Below, piece by piece: positions 31,401 to 42,767 of a stretch of DNA of 64,000 bases. The position numbers and the translations under genes were made by a program. Source of the stretch: Flammulina velutipes (lineage: Eukaryota > Basidiomycota > Agaricomycetes > Agaricales > Physalacriaceae); contig CM022372.1 of assembly GCA_011800155.1 (NCBI GenBank), positions 1,178,001-1,242,000 of the forward strand. Direction: 5' to 3'. The notes under the pieces are model-generated. The model saw nothing but the letters and a program-made list of their open reading frames with translations, made no database searches and was not told the origin of the DNA. How positions within the stretch are numbered: the stretch's first letter is position 1; the number at the start of each line of letters is the position of its first letter.

Positions 31401-32575
31401 TCACTAGAAAGCATATCAGTCTAAAAGTATGTGCAGCAATGTAAGGACATACACATAGCATGCAACATAAGCCCAATCTTCAGGTAGATCCTCTGTCACT
31501 GGGAAGACAGGTTGACCTCCTCCTCCTCCTCCTCCTCCAGGATTGGAGATCGGTGGTAAATCAGTTCCGGTATAATTGTAGACAGTCAGGCGGTTTGGTC
31601 CGCCGCAGAACTGGGAGCTGTCACCGGCACAAACCATTCCACAATCTGTTACAGGCGAAAGAGTGGCCTCAGTTGAAAGTATAGTCCCACAATCTAAAGG
31701 ATAAATCAATATGATTACAATAGGTGCGGTTAAGAACCGCGCTTACAGCACTCGTTGGCGTATTCCGCACCAGCAAACTGGTATCCACTATTGAAGCAGG
31801 CAGTTGTGCATGATTGGATTGTAGCGGGACCAGGAAGGCCGACACCGACAGGTAGAGATCGGCCTGCCCCATTAGCGCCATCACTGCGTGTATTTTAGCA
31901 TGCCCCAACCAGGGTGAAGAAAGAACGTACGTGTAGCAACCAATATAGTTCCAGTCGCCGACCTCTGGGCTGTTCGTGGGAGGCGGCGGTGGCTCAGCGC
32001 CACTCCAAAACAAGTTGAGCCTTCCGCCAGCACCGCAGGACTGTGAAGCATCTCCAGAGCATGGCATATTGCAGTCACTTAAAGTAGCAATGGTAGCATC
32101 TGGATTGATAAAGTTGTCACAATCTATTCGCGTAGAATTCAGCGCCGATCAAAGAAGGAGCCGTCGGGAGCAACTTACAACACTCTTGGGACCACTCGAC
32201 ACCGGCATAGATGAAGTCTCTATCATCGCAGAAAGAAATACAATTCTCGACGGTCATATCTGTTGCGTCGGCATACGTTGAGGCGGAGAGTGTTCGGACT
32301 CCCGTAGTGTCGCTGAAAAAGTCAGCTCTACAACGGGAAAGACGGAAATGAACCATGAAGAACGAACGTGTAACATCCCGAATGCGTCCAATTGCCGGGT
32401 AGCTCTGTAGGTACGGATTGTCGACGATGGTGGTGTCTGAAAGGACTAGAATGAATGTCGTTTGATGCAAATGATAACTGTTAAGTAGATGAGCGACTGG
32501 ACGAATTGCGGAACAAGAGTCGCGTACGTGAATGGACGCGAGGGCTAAAACCCCCACAAAACGGAAAGAACCCAT
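28429..32575 (-). CDS. Secreted copper radical oxidase with four N-terminal WSC domains
   Basis: ATG 32575 encodes a signal peptide ([20 protein letters not shown]) after removal of a 50-nt intron ending CTTAACAG. Four WSC carbohydrate-binding domains follow, each with the Cys pattern and a Cys-Gly-Gly/Ala-x-x-R-L/M motif ([40 protein letters not shown]). The catalytic part is a galactose-oxidase/glyoxal-oxidase beta-propeller: a Cys in [11 protein letters not shown], Tyr in [20 protein letters not shown], the Tyr-His pair in [18 protein letters not shown], and His in [13 protein letters not shown], consistent with the Cys-Tyr cofactor and copper ligands. A C-terminal DUF1929-type domain ends at 28429. 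Length is about 1,000 residues with around twenty introns. The enzyme class produces H2O2 outside the cell from aldehydes or alcohols; WSC domains suggest cell-wall attachment. Confidence 0.92.
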
Positions 32576-34049
32576 AGGGAAGGAAGGAGTGAAGAGATCA
32601 TTGAGTCGTCGGAGTCTTATATACGCTCCTGGGAAAAATTGTGATCCTTCCTCGTCGAACCCCGATTCATGCAGCTGTCGAACTGGAACACTGTGCCGAA
32701 GAAAGTAAACTCCCAAACCCATCTATTACGTCCGGCAGAACATACACTGTGGTCCGGAGCAATCGTAGGCGCCAATGGAGCTAGGTGCCTCAAGAATCGA
32801 CACTGATCGCCCTTCCTGTTCCTCTGCCTTCAATTCAATGCGAGACGTTGATGTTGCCTGTACATGCGAAGGATCTCGAAGGATCTTAGAGAGATTAATG
32901 AGCCAACGATGATGAAAGGCCTGATGTAATGGGAGGGAAGCTCACAAGAACGAATGGGATGTAGGTAGTTGGGAAATCGAATTCATCTGTTCAGAGCGCG
33001 TAAACGAGCTTTACAAGCTCAGCCTTTGCGCCGGAAGCGGAGAGCCTGAAATTTGATGTTGTTTAGACGTCAAGTTTCTACATATTGTATGATTTGCATC
33101 ACCTGTACCTGCCACTCTAGAACGCTTAGAAGATGAGAATCGAGGAAAGGCGATCCGGGAGACATATTGGATTGTGTGCTGATGGACTATGGGCAGCCTG
33201 AAGCCTGAGATGCCTCTTGGCCCTAGCCAATGTGGGTCAGACGTAGCTACTGAGTGGCTTCAGTTTAGCCTGCACGAGAAGCTGGAAGTGGAACCGGCAC
33301 ATACCATTAAAAAAGGGATGGCAGTAGCGACAACATGATCTTGGGGTAGTTTTTCTGCTAATCAAACTTCATGGGAAATCTTTGGTGAACGATCCCCGAT
33401 GAGAGAAATGCTCAGTCCGCGATTGCAGGAGAAGGGCCAAGGTAAATTTAAATTGTCCATGCGTGTTGTCGTCGATAACCGCCCAGCGAGATATTATCAG
33501 CGCAATGATGCACTTAAACCCAGTGAGTATGCAACGCTCAAGACGCGACGCCGAAGAGCTTCCAACGTCAACCTCTGACGCTTAACTCAACTTTTCAGTG
33601 TACTAAACGATTGAAAAGAGAACGCACTTCTCGGTCATCCTGGCGAGGATCGTGTGTTTTTGCATCAACTATCAAGAAGAGTTACTTCTACCAAGCAATA
33701 TTTCGGCGAACTGGCGACTAGGTACGTCTTCAAAGTGATGAATCCTTGACAGCAGAAATGGCTTGGGCTAAAGGTCCAGCCAGCTTGGAGAGCGTTGCAG
33801 AAATAGGTCAAGACGACTATCACGCGCCACGGTCTGAGCATATCGACGATTCTGGAACAAGGCGAGGTGGTGGAAGATTGACATTTTGAATGGTCGAAGT
33901 TGGTTGAAGTCAGAAAGACAAAGGGCAGTTTGATCCGCATTCGGAACGGAGATTCCTCGTTACACACGCGTCGCTTGGCATGGCATGGGTATACACGTTG
34001 ACATTCAGAGCCTGTACTACATAACGCTACTAGACAAAATAATAGGAAA
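32576..34049. other. Gene-poor stretch of about 1.5 kb
   Basis: This lies between the 5' end of the copper radical oxidase and the 3' end of the SKN1-like gene. The open frame at minus 33665-34102 mostly overlaps the SKN1 3' end in another phase and has no motif. I see no RNA gene. The size is generous for this window, so it may contain a longer regulatory promoter for the secreted oxidase. Confidence 0.5.
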
Positions 34050-36368
34050 TCAAGTACATCCATCGACCAGCGAATTTCTGGGGATAGGCTGACCATAGTC
34101 ATCCACCCAGGTCGTCAAATTAGGGTTCGTGTACGCTTCAACATAGCTGTGAAAAGTAGGTGCGTATCGTTATCCACCAGACCAGAAATCAATTAAAACG
34201 ACTCACGTATTGATATATTCTTGTGTGGGAAATCCCTTGGGGTCGCATCCAACATTGATATTCTTCGGATCTTGGTAAACGCGAATATAATCGACCTTGA
34301 GGGTTGCTGGGAATTGAATATGTTCCAAATCGACGGGGCCAAAGTTGAGGGACATGCCGAGGTTGATGACAAGGTACTTGAATAATGGATTAGGTTCAGC
34401 GCTGAGATAGCAAAGAAGCTGACCATCGGTTCCTGTGGGATTGGCCGAGCAGAAATTTCGACTGCAGTATCAGGACCAAGGCCCCTCCCTTCCAGGCGCC
34501 ACGCCGACTTGTCGTCGCTGACCCATTGAATATACTAAAGAAGAGTGAGCAACGCCTCAGGTCGTCGAGACGCACACATCGTACAGCATCATCATAACCG
34601 GATTTGTACTATTAAACAACATGAGCATAAAACTTGGGAGATAAGATCTAACAACATACCTCGAATCCATAAACAGAGAAACATCCCGTCCCGCCCAGTT
34701 GATAGCAATTAGGGTCAGTCTTTGTCACGACAGAAGCGGCCTGTTGTGTTTTTCCACCCTTATAGGTGTTCAATGTGGACACAGTTTCGTCAAAGATAAT
34801 AGCATTCGTCGCGTTATCCCAACTATAGTTAGCGTTGAACGGAGCGAACTGTCCTGACTGCGAGACCTCCCCAGTAGGAGAATCCCCTGTAACCTGTGCG
34901 CGGGAGTAAGATCGGATTTAGTTCAAAAAATGTATATTCAAACCTGCGCCTCGATGATATCGATTTCGGGGGCAGAGCGGCCAACATACGAACCATCAGC
35001 GTGTACAGGCCCGGGGTGACTTTCACCTGGACAGGTGCATCGTGATAGCCTTTGTCCAGGAAGGTAGGAGAGACTGTATTCGGCGTCTTCCCATCCACTA
35101 GTGAGCGCCGCCTCTGGCTTCCCACCCATAGTTTGGTTGGGAGCTGTGCCTACATCACAGGAATCATAGGTATACGGCCACTACGCCAGAACATGAGACC
35201 GAATACTCAACAGTGAAGACGATAACCACGAGACGCACCATTCCGTCAAGACTGGCACCATACGCAGCTCTTCCGAGATTTCCCAACGTCCATACAGCAG
35301 GCCAAAGTCCAACTGTCTTGGCGGAGCCAGGAAGTTGTACTGACACTTCCACCAGTCCGCCTGTGAAGCAGAATTTGTTCCAGGTGGTCATGAGTCCGCC
35401 TTGATAGTGTAAGTTATGCGTCTCTTTCTCGGACAGTGTCACAACAAGGTTGCCGTCGGCTGTGGTGATAGCGGCGGGGTCGTACCATTCCATGTTGTTA
35501 GTACCCTTTTCGTTCGGTCATTATCAAGACGACTACTAGTAGGAAACGCAGAGCCACGTACCCAATAGTGCAAATCACTTGCCTCCCAATAAGGATCCTC
35601 ACCAGGATAGAACGTCCGACCTGCTACGTTGAACTCGTCGGAGAAGACGAGCTGCCATTCTTCCCCATCCCGACGAGATCTCTTCGTGCGCGCATCGAGG
35701 GGTGTATCATAATCGACGAGGGAAAACGAAGTAGGCATTTCCGGCACTTGTCCGGAAGCATTCACTCCCAAAGGCCAAATATTGGGATCGGGGCGTTGCT
35801 GAAAGTTCAGAGCTGGGTATCCGATGCTATGTGGTTCCAGATTAGTAGGATTTTCTATGAAGAGGGCGTAAGACACACAAAAGAGCCAAAATCAAAATAC
35901 AGAGGATAGCTAAGCATCCAAGATTAGTGAATGCGCGCGTCGACCAGGACATCTCGACATCGTCCACTACCTTTCCGCCTTTCACTGTTGGGTTGTGTAG
36001 ATTGTCATCGGGCTCGACGACTTTTGGATTGAGATTAGTACCCCATGTCAGTGGATCGGCAGAAAGAGAGTACTTGAGTAAGAAATGAATAAACGAAGAA
36101 GGATAATATTGTTGGCGACTAACTTTGCTTGATACAGAAGTAGTAGTCGAGAATGACTTGTTGTTAGCAGCGGGGTAGGGCGACTCCGCAGTCTATGAGT
36201 CTATCATGTGAGATCGTCGTGCTACACGAATTGACCATCTTTACATACCTCAATAGGCGGAGGAGCTAGTCTCGGTGTGGGCACTAGATGCGTTGTAGAG
36301 GATGAAGACATGTCGGTGCCTCTGCGCTGGTTGGAGGCCGTTCGTCGATGAGCGGCAGAGAAAGGCAT
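34050..36368 (-). CDS. Beta-glucan synthesis-associated protein, SKN1/KRE6 family (GH16-like)
   Basis: This type II membrane protein family is required for cell-wall beta-1,6-glucan assembly in fungi. ATG 36368 ([20 protein letters not shown]) begins a cytosolic Ser/Thr-rich tail. A transmembrane helix follows ([20 protein letters not shown]), then the luminal GH16-like fold: [29 protein letters not shown], the lectin-like [17 protein letters not shown], and the catalytic-type motif [11 protein letters not shown] with both acidic residues present. Cys-containing segments ([23 protein letters not shown]) fit the family. The end is [10 protein letters not shown] with TGA at 34050-34052. About 610 residues and around nine introns. 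It is on the same strand as the WSC-oxidase gene; both act at the wall. Confidence 0.93.
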
Positions 36369-36680
36369 GCTAGAGAGAACAAGAAACGAAAAGAATGTAG
36401 ACAGGAAGGACAGTATGAAAATTACACGATGTTGTGGGAAATGTTGGAAACGTTACAGTTGGTGTGAGAGAAAAAAATAGCAGCGTGAGAAGAGAAGCTT
36501 TGAGTACACCACGCAATAACGCCGAAGAGAGAGGAAAGGAAGCGACTGGACACAAGCCACTGCTAAAGCGATAAAGATGCATATTTCAAGCCTTGATAAG
36601 AGCAGTATTTCGAATTTAAATCAAGTCGAAATCTTCAAACGTAAGTCATGGTGGAAGAGGGAAAACGAACGCGTTCGTAT
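36369..36680. other. Intergenic, no gene seen
   Basis: A short interval between two minus-strand genes: promoter of the SKN1-like gene and 3' UTR of the THO3-like gene. No coding found. Confidence 0.6.
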
Positions 36681-38055
36681 TCATTCCAAAAGGCCGAACA
36701 AGCTGACGACAGGCATAGGCGGTGGACCTCCTTCCTTCTGCTTCGTCTGTCCACAATATGCAATGACATATCTACTCGGATGCCACGCCACAGTCAACGC
36801 CGGGGCAGGAGCTGGCACTCGATGGAGCGGTATGGATGTTTCAGTGGCACACTATTATGGTCTTTAGCAAGACAAAAGATACGAAATCCAAGAAGGACTC
36901 ACAATATCAATATACTGGCCGCCGCTTGCAATGGCAAGGAATTCGCCGTCGTAAGAGAAGCTCAAGGAGTTGATCTCATATCTGTCTCGCATAAGTATAA
37001 ATAACGTTGCAGAGACAAAAATTACTCACTCGCAGGATGTGATCGTTCTTGCGCATATCCACTCATCTAGATCGAACATGTTGACAATGGAGTCGTGTCC
37101 ACCCGAAGCGAGGTATCTGCCGAATGGAGATCAGCACAAACTCACCCACTAGAGGACGAGGTCCTCACCGTCCACGGGGATCTAGCGCTACCGCAACACA
37201 TCCTCCAACATGTGCAGGTGTTGTCTCTCTCACTCCCAGAGACGGATAGTCTATAACTCGAATCTGATGCTCTGCATGATGTGTAAGGACAAGGCCATCG
37301 CCCGTATGATTAAACATTGCAGTCGATGCCACCATCTAGTGGATACAAATGAGTTACATGAGCCAGGTTAAGTCAGAGGACGTACAGTGTCCGTGTCCAA
37401 AGGTGCCCATGCTTCTTTCCCCCCGTCTTTTACATGGCCGTGCTCGACGAAGTAGAGTTGATGGCCTGTTGACGTGTAGAGAAGCGTTCGACCATCGGGA
37501 GAGTAGTTGGTCATGACAGGGTATTGCTTGAGTGCAACCTGTTGAAGAGAGCGACTCTCTACAAAGGTCATGAGCATTTGAAGAGAAAGATTGGCGTGGC
37601 GCACACGCACGTCTCGCATCCCAAAACACAAGCTTCTTCTCCTTCTGACTGGACGTGGCAAACAAGTCGGGATGTGTTGGGTTCCACGATATGTAGTCCA
37701 CGTCGTCCACATGTCCTCCCGCATAATTTGTGGCAGACCTGGCATCGATATTCTTTTCTGGATTCCAGACTCGCGTCAATTTATCGATGCCCACTGCAGC
37801 GAGTTTCTTTCCATCGCAGTTCCAGGCGACGTGGTTCATTTGCTGAGGCCCATTGAGGCGATAATCTCTTGGACTAAAGGCAGGGAAATTGGGAACCTGA
37901 GGGAGTTACTGCATTGTTAATGAGCTCGAAATTTTGCAGCGCGACCTCGGCTGAGCACATACATGGACGCTGCGAACGCTGAAGGTGGTGTACGAAGGCG
38001 GAGACGGTGGTCGCTGCGGGACAGAGATATCTTCGTCCTCGTTTTTAGGCGGCAT
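36681..38055 (-). CDS. THO complex subunit 3-like WD40 protein (Tex1/THOC3)
   Basis: THO/TREX couples transcription to mRNA export. ATG 38055 gives MPPKNEDEDISVPQRPPSPP. Exons then encode successive WD40 blades: NHVAWNCDGKKLAAVGIDKL, TRVWNPEKNI, DVDYISWNPTHPDLFATSSQ, KKLVFWDARR, NYSPDGRTLLYTSTGHQLYF, VAVALDPRGRYLASGGHDSI, VNMFDLDEWICARTI, HEINSLSFSYDGEFLAIASG and PALTVAWHPSRYVIAYCG. The pattern and length (about 355 residues) fit THO3. The C-terminus is VVSLFGLLE with TGA at 36681-36683. It is head-to-head with the ZIP gene with 34 bp or less between start codons, so the two must share a promoter region. Confidence 0.88.
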
Positions 38056-38089
38056 GGTGGTAAGAGACCAAGCTTGTACATTGACCACC
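38056..38089. promoter_or_regulatory. Very short divergent start-codon interval (THO3-like / ZIP9-like)
   Basis: Only 34 bp separate ATG 38055 (minus) from ATG 38090 (plus). In addition the palindrome CATG at 38053-38056 contains both the THO3 start (minus) and an in-frame upstream ATG for the ZIP gene (plus 38054, MVVRDQACTLTT). No complete promoter fits between, so the 5' UTRs must overlap the neighbouring coding regions. Confidence 0.7.
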
Positions 38090-39189
38090 ATGATCGCCCT
38101 GCTCGTCATGTCTGCCCTACTCGGCGCCAGCTCTTTCGCATGTGGAATTATACCCCTTTCCTTTTCGTTATCCAGTATTACCGATTTATTTCTACGCGGT
38201 ATTCAGCTAATATATTTTCCTAGAAAGCCATCTATCGCGTCTCACGACCATTGGAACTGGGCTGCTTCTGGGCACTGCGCTGGGCGTAATTATACCAGAG
38301 TTCGTCTGACCTTTACTGCTGCTTTAGCTATACATAATCGTTGTCCTGGTAGAGGCATAGAAACTCTTCTTTTGGCAGGCTTGGAACCAGAACAACTCTC
38401 TCATCGCGTCGCGCTATCTTTGCTGCTTGGGTTCATATGTATGCTGGTCGTTGAACAACTTGCCGGGGGGCATTCACACTCGCATGTCGCCTCTGAACTG
38501 CCTATGCATGCGCCATCGTCCATCGAGTTCGACGCAGAGCTGGACGAGCTAGAAGCAGAACAGTCTGGAGCACAGAATCGTAGCGATGCTTCATCCTCCT
38601 CAACAGCCGCCAAGAGCAAGGCGTTCCCGATGACATTGGGCCTAGTTATTCACAGCATAGCAGACGGCCTTGCCCTAGGCGTCTCTTTCTTCTCTGGACA
38701 CAATGAAGATGCTAATACATCAGCTCTTTCCCTTGTCGTATTCCTAGCTATCATCGTCCATAAAGGTACCTCTAATCATCTCGTTGAAAGGACGGCACTG
38801 AAGAGACCGCAGCTCCTACTTCTTTAGCGCTGACGACCTCGTTGTTGGCTGCGTCTCTACCTCGGCCAGATTGCCAAAAGCACTTGGCTGTCTTCGCGTC
38901 GACCACTCCGATCGCCGCAATTGCATCATACGCATTCCTCTCTCTCTTTGGTGGCGGCCAGCATCCATACTGGACTGGTATTGTCCTGCTCGTCTCTGTG
39001 AGTCTGTAGATGACTTCTCAATCTCGTGCTGACGTTCGCTAGGGTGGTACATTTTTATACGTGGCAACCGTTCTTCAGCCAGTATCAGAGGGCCCACAAG
39101 ATATGGGAAAGTTCACTCGTGTGGGACTTATTGCCGCTGGGATGGGTGTTCCGTTTACATTAGCTGAATTGTTGGGCCACGGACACTAG
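38090..39189 (+). CDS. ZIP-family zinc transporter, SLC39A9 (ZIP9)-like
   Basis: ZIP proteins move Zn2+ into the cytosol; the ZIP9 subgroup sits in Golgi membranes. Start ATG 38090 gives MIALLVMSALLGASSFACGI. After an intron, TTIGTGLLLGTALGVIIPEG carries the GxxxxxxxPE motif in helix 2. Then come LGFICMLVVEQ, a His-rich loop (GGHSHSHV) followed by an acidic Ser-rich loop, and the metal-binding helices LGLVIHSIADGLALGVSFF and VVFLAIIVHKAPTSL (HSxxDG and HK-P motifs). The last exons read GGTFLYVATVLQP and GMGVPFTLAELLGHGH, ending at TAG 39187-39189. About 300 residues. An alternative start at 38054 would add 12 residues and overlap the THO3 start codon. Confidence 0.9.
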
Positions 39190-39468
39190 AACTGTGAAGT
39201 AGTAGGGTCAAAGGCCTAGGTGATCCAAATTGTTAGCTTATTAGGTCTAGAACTCGATATCCGAATCTGTCCGAGTCGTAAGCGCACATAACGTCGGGCG
39301 CACGCCGACTGTCTGGGCACTGCAAATTGTTGATCTTGGGAGAACCAATGGGGAAACTCGGAATGTCAATCAGACTTTGTGATTCCTCAGAAGCAACACA
39401 GTGCATTGGATGCATTACATGAGATTGAGCAAGCTGCTGGTTGAACGATGGTGGATATATTGCCCAAT

Positions 39469-39919
39469 CTATGATGCTTTCGGGTACAACTCCTCCTTGG
39501 TCAGGATGCCTAGGGCGACTCAGTACGACGACCCGATAAACAGAGGGTTTAAACATACCCAGCTCCTCCCTTAAGCCCTTGAGCTCGTCCAAGTATGCCT
39601 GGTATTGGGCCTTGTTCTCGACCTTTTCACTGACACCCTCGAAAACCCGGACGGCGGTGGCGTAGTCGTCGACTCGGCGTGCCGCACGTACAGCTGCCTC
39701 TACGACTTGCGGACTGGGAACGAGATCGTGCGCGAAGCAGTTGTTGAGACCGCGCTGCACCTCAAAGAGGTCTTCAGCGTTTTGGAAAAAGGTGACATAG
39801 CGCTCGGAAAATTGCTCAAAGGATTCCTGAGCATGGCCGTGTGCTAGGCGGACGGCGGCGGGGCGGGCAGCAGCAACGCGGAGAGCGGGCCTGGCGGCAG
39901 CACGGAAGGCGGACAACAT
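39469..39919 (-). CDS. COX6: Cytochrome c oxidase subunit VI (Cox6 / COX5A homologue)
   Basis: This nuclear-encoded subunit of respiratory complex IV binds the matrix side of the enzyme. ATG 39919 opens a mitochondrial presequence rich in Ala and Arg (MLSAFRAAARPALRVAAARP), followed by the mature domain SFEQFSERYVTFFQNAEDLF, EVQRGLNNCFAHDLVPSPQV and YLDELKGLREELG. A 49-nt intron (GTATGTTTAA...CGCCCTAG) joins Gly to ILTKEELYPKAS and the stop TAG at 39469-39471. This splice gives a normal fungal Cox6 C-terminus; reading through it would add an implausible long tail. About 133 residues. Divergent from a mitochondrial KHE1-like gene. Confidence 0.93.
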
Positions 39920-40050
39920 GGTAATGGTGGTCGTTGTGGTGGTGAAGAGGAAACCGAGGTGCGGTCCGGACTGCCGTAATACCGTTCTCCGTCCACGTGA
40001 TTTGCGCAAACCCTTCATTCACGAACGACGACGACGACGACGACGGAACG
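39920..40050. promoter_or_regulatory. Putative bidirectional promoter between two mitochondrial genes
   Basis: 131 bp separate the starts of the COX6 and KHE1-like genes. The interval contains an ACG trinucleotide run (about 40025-40045) close to the KHE1 start. Shared regulation is inferred from geometry and from both products being mitochondrial. Confidence 0.5.
40025..40045. repeat. ACG trinucleotide microsatellite
   Basis: Seven consecutive ACG units lie just before the ATG of the KHE1-like gene, within its presumed 5' UTR. Confidence 0.85.
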
Positions 40051-41076
40051 ATGACTAGACAAGCCATGCTGCGTATTATTGCCCTCCCGCTTCGTCGACC
40101 AGCACCTACTTCGCCAGTACCGCTGAAGCCTTTGCCGCGCGTTATGACCTACTACGAGTTCCAGCTCCATCAGCCAAAAACGCAGAGCGACCCAGCACAA
40201 AAATCAAAGTATCTACCTCAAGGCGGAATCATAAAATGGGTGCAGAATAAAGCAGGAACTACTTGGGCGGGGTTTGGCCAGGCCCAGGAGGGATCATGGA
40301 AGGTGAGTTGCCTTGCATCGAGCGAAGAACGTATTGCTGAGTCGTGGCGCAGCTCAAATTGTTTCAATACGGCGAGCGCGTGGTAGACCGGATAGACTTT
40401 GAAGAACTGGCGCTCAAGGGCATAGACCCGTCGCTGGGACCTTCGCTATCACATCCTCAATCACAAGCGGAGAAACCCACAATCAAAGTACGCGTTCTCT
40501 TGGCGATACATATCTTTTCCCCTTATTTTAATGCCAGATTCCGCTCATCCACCCCTCAACAATACTCTCCGGGGACTCTGCGCTTTCTCATCTGAAATCC
40601 TTGGTTGAGCACCGAATCCCAAAGCACAGAAAACTATTCTGGGTGTACATGATCGTGGCTCCTCTTACTGCACCTTTCATGATCGTCCGTAAGCATGCAT
40701 TCCTACCAATCTATCAATAGCCACTAACGCGTATTCAACAGCTGTGATACCCAACATCCCCTTCTTTTTCTGTGTATGGCGTTCATGGTCCCACTACCGC
40801 GCCTACAAGGCGTCAGAGTACCTCCAATCCCTACTACTCGTAGACGCTATAGTCCCCGAAGCCAACAAGGAAATCGAAGCAATATACCACGACTACATCC
40901 CGAAAGCGCTTCCTGCCCCAGCACCAGAGAATACCGCCCCGCCATCCGATGAGCAGCTCCTTTTGACGCGTGACGCGATACCTGCCATACGGAAGGCTTT
41001 CAATTTGGAGTCGACGGCCGAGGCCGATATACATAGAGCGCTTGAGCAAGCTCGCGTCAGGCAACACGGTCTATGA
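40051..41076 (+). CDS. Mitochondrial K+/H+ exchange-related protein (Mit_KHE1 family)
   Basis: ATG 40051 opens MTRQAMLRIIALPLRRPAPT, a basic hydrophobic presequence. Conserved blocks follow: RVMTYYEFQLHQP, WVQNKAGTTWAGFGQAQEGS, KLKLFQYGERVVDRIDFEEL, then after two introns HLKSLVEHRIPKHRKLFWVY, MIVAPLTAPFMIVPVIPNIP and FFFCVWRSWSHYRAYKASEY. This matches fungal Mit_KHE1 proteins (yeast YDL183C type), inner-membrane proteins implicated in potassium/proton exchange. The two hydrophobic helices are in the LTAPFMIVPVIPNIPFFFCV region. The C-terminus ends ARVRQHGL, TGA 41074-41076. About 275 residues, four short introns. Confidence 0.88.
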
Positions 41077-41215
41077 GCAAAACCGTCTTATACCGAGGAC
41101 TCGGGCAGTAATTTATGTTACCATGTACCTTAATCTTCTGACGTTCCGCTCACTAGTATCATGTACAACATACAAGGTTTGTAATGACTACATTAGAATC
41201 CCTTCTCTCCACTGC

Positions 41216-42469
41216 TCAAGTCATGTGGCGTCCTCCATTTACGGATATCTTGAATTTAGTCAGAAGGATACTGCAGCTCAAGATATCACTTACAGTTTGA
41301 CCTGGATAATGATCAGAAATCATCGATCGAGGTTCATTTGCCACTTACCAGTCACATATTTGGCGTCTGGAGAAGCAAGATACGCCACAGCCCCTGCAAT
41401 ATCGTCCACATCTCCCGGCCTTCTCAGAGCTATGCCGTTGAGCTGAAAAAAATAATTAGTGTAAGTTCAATGCCCTTATACACTTTGGACTCACGATTTC
41501 CGTCATATTAGGCAGTGTGGCGGTCACTTCCGATGCTATATTCGTCCATCAATCAACATTCAAGGCGTCTCTACTCGGGATGGAACAACGTACAGATACC
41601 TCCGTCTATCCATCCTGTAACGATAAGCGTAAACGCGAATGCGAGGTAGGAAATAGTCAAGATTCTTACCAGGTGCGTACGTGTTGCATGTAATGTTATG
41701 CGGTCCAAGCTCAAGCGCTAGGAGATGGAAGTCTCAGCCACAATGCTAACTCAGAAGGGGCTAACAACCTACCACATGCCTGTGTCAGTCCACGCATCGC
41801 AAACTTCGATGCCCCATACGCTACCAACCCAGTAAACGGGACTGTGGGACCGGAGGGGAAAATACCGCGAGCATTAGAAAATTCTATCATCGTCAATGCC
41901 ATGGACATAGTCTAACCTTTGACGCCATTCTCAGAACAGGCCCCGATGAGGCGCCCTCCTCGTTCTTGTTTAATCATTTCGATGGCGGCATACTTGTAGC
42001 AGAGGAAAACACCTCGCGCGTTGATGGAGAAGATATTATCCCACTGCTCGACGGTGACTTTCGCCGGATTATGTTAGTTTTGCCTCATGCTCCGCCACAG
42101 ACCTACCCACCTTCGGTCATCGGGGTGAACAAGGAAGTGATGCCGGCATTGGCGACCATCTGGGGAATAATTTAAATTAGCAATACCTAACCGCCAAATT
42201 GAACGTACCACGTCGAGACTCCCAAAGTCTTGAACGACACGGCTGATCATCCTTTTGACGTCCTCTTCTTTGGATACATCTCCCAGATAGATGTTGCACT
42301 TCACCGCGTAGGTGGAAGCGATCTGTTCCTTTAGGACGTTCAATTTCTCGACCTGGATGGGAGATGGCAAGTCATTGAGCGCGATATTGAATCCATCCTT
42401 GGCGAGACGAAGTGCGATAGCTGCTCCTAAACCTTGGGCGGAGCCTGTGATGATGGCGGTCGACTTCAT
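41216..42469 (-). CDS. Short-chain dehydrogenase/reductase (SDR, classical type)
   Basis: This is an NAD(P)-dependent oxidoreductase with a Rossmann fold; the substrate is not predictable. ATG 42469 gives MKSTAIITGSAQGLGAAIAL with the TGxxxGxG cofactor motif, then ALNDLPSP, IYLGDVSKEEDVKRMI and the NAG motif in MVANAGITSLFTPM. The active-site motif is present as VAYGASKFAMRGLTQAC (Tyr-x3-Lys). The C-terminal exons read LRRPGDVDDIAGAVAYLASP and, across two introns, GQTISVNGGRHMT, ending TGA 41216-41218. The final short exon is only about 33 nt of coding. Around nine introns; about 260 residues. Confidence 0.88.
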
Positions 42470-42767
42470 TTTGCAGCAGGTGTGAAATGGCCCGAGGAAA
42501 TGTCTGGAACCCGTTCGCTTCATAGAATTATTTATACGTAGCGATAAAATCTAACCGTAGGCGGCTGCCGCCGGAACCTCCATCAAACATTATGCGTCTT
42601 CCCCATGTAGATAAGATTTTTAGGATTTTCAGGAGATCAGAAACGATCCGCCGGCTTGTTGGTACAATTGAAGGGTCGCAAGCGGGAGAAGTCCTGAGAA
42701 CTCGTGAGGCTGTCGTATATCATGAAATCGTATACAATCATGGTACTAGATGGGTATAGAAAATTAA

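Noticed and set aside
39233..39468. Extension of COX6 by read-through to a stop at 39233
   Set aside because: Using the acceptor CGCCCTAG gives the expected short Cox6 C-terminus (ILTKEELYPKAS); the longer reading has no family counterpart.
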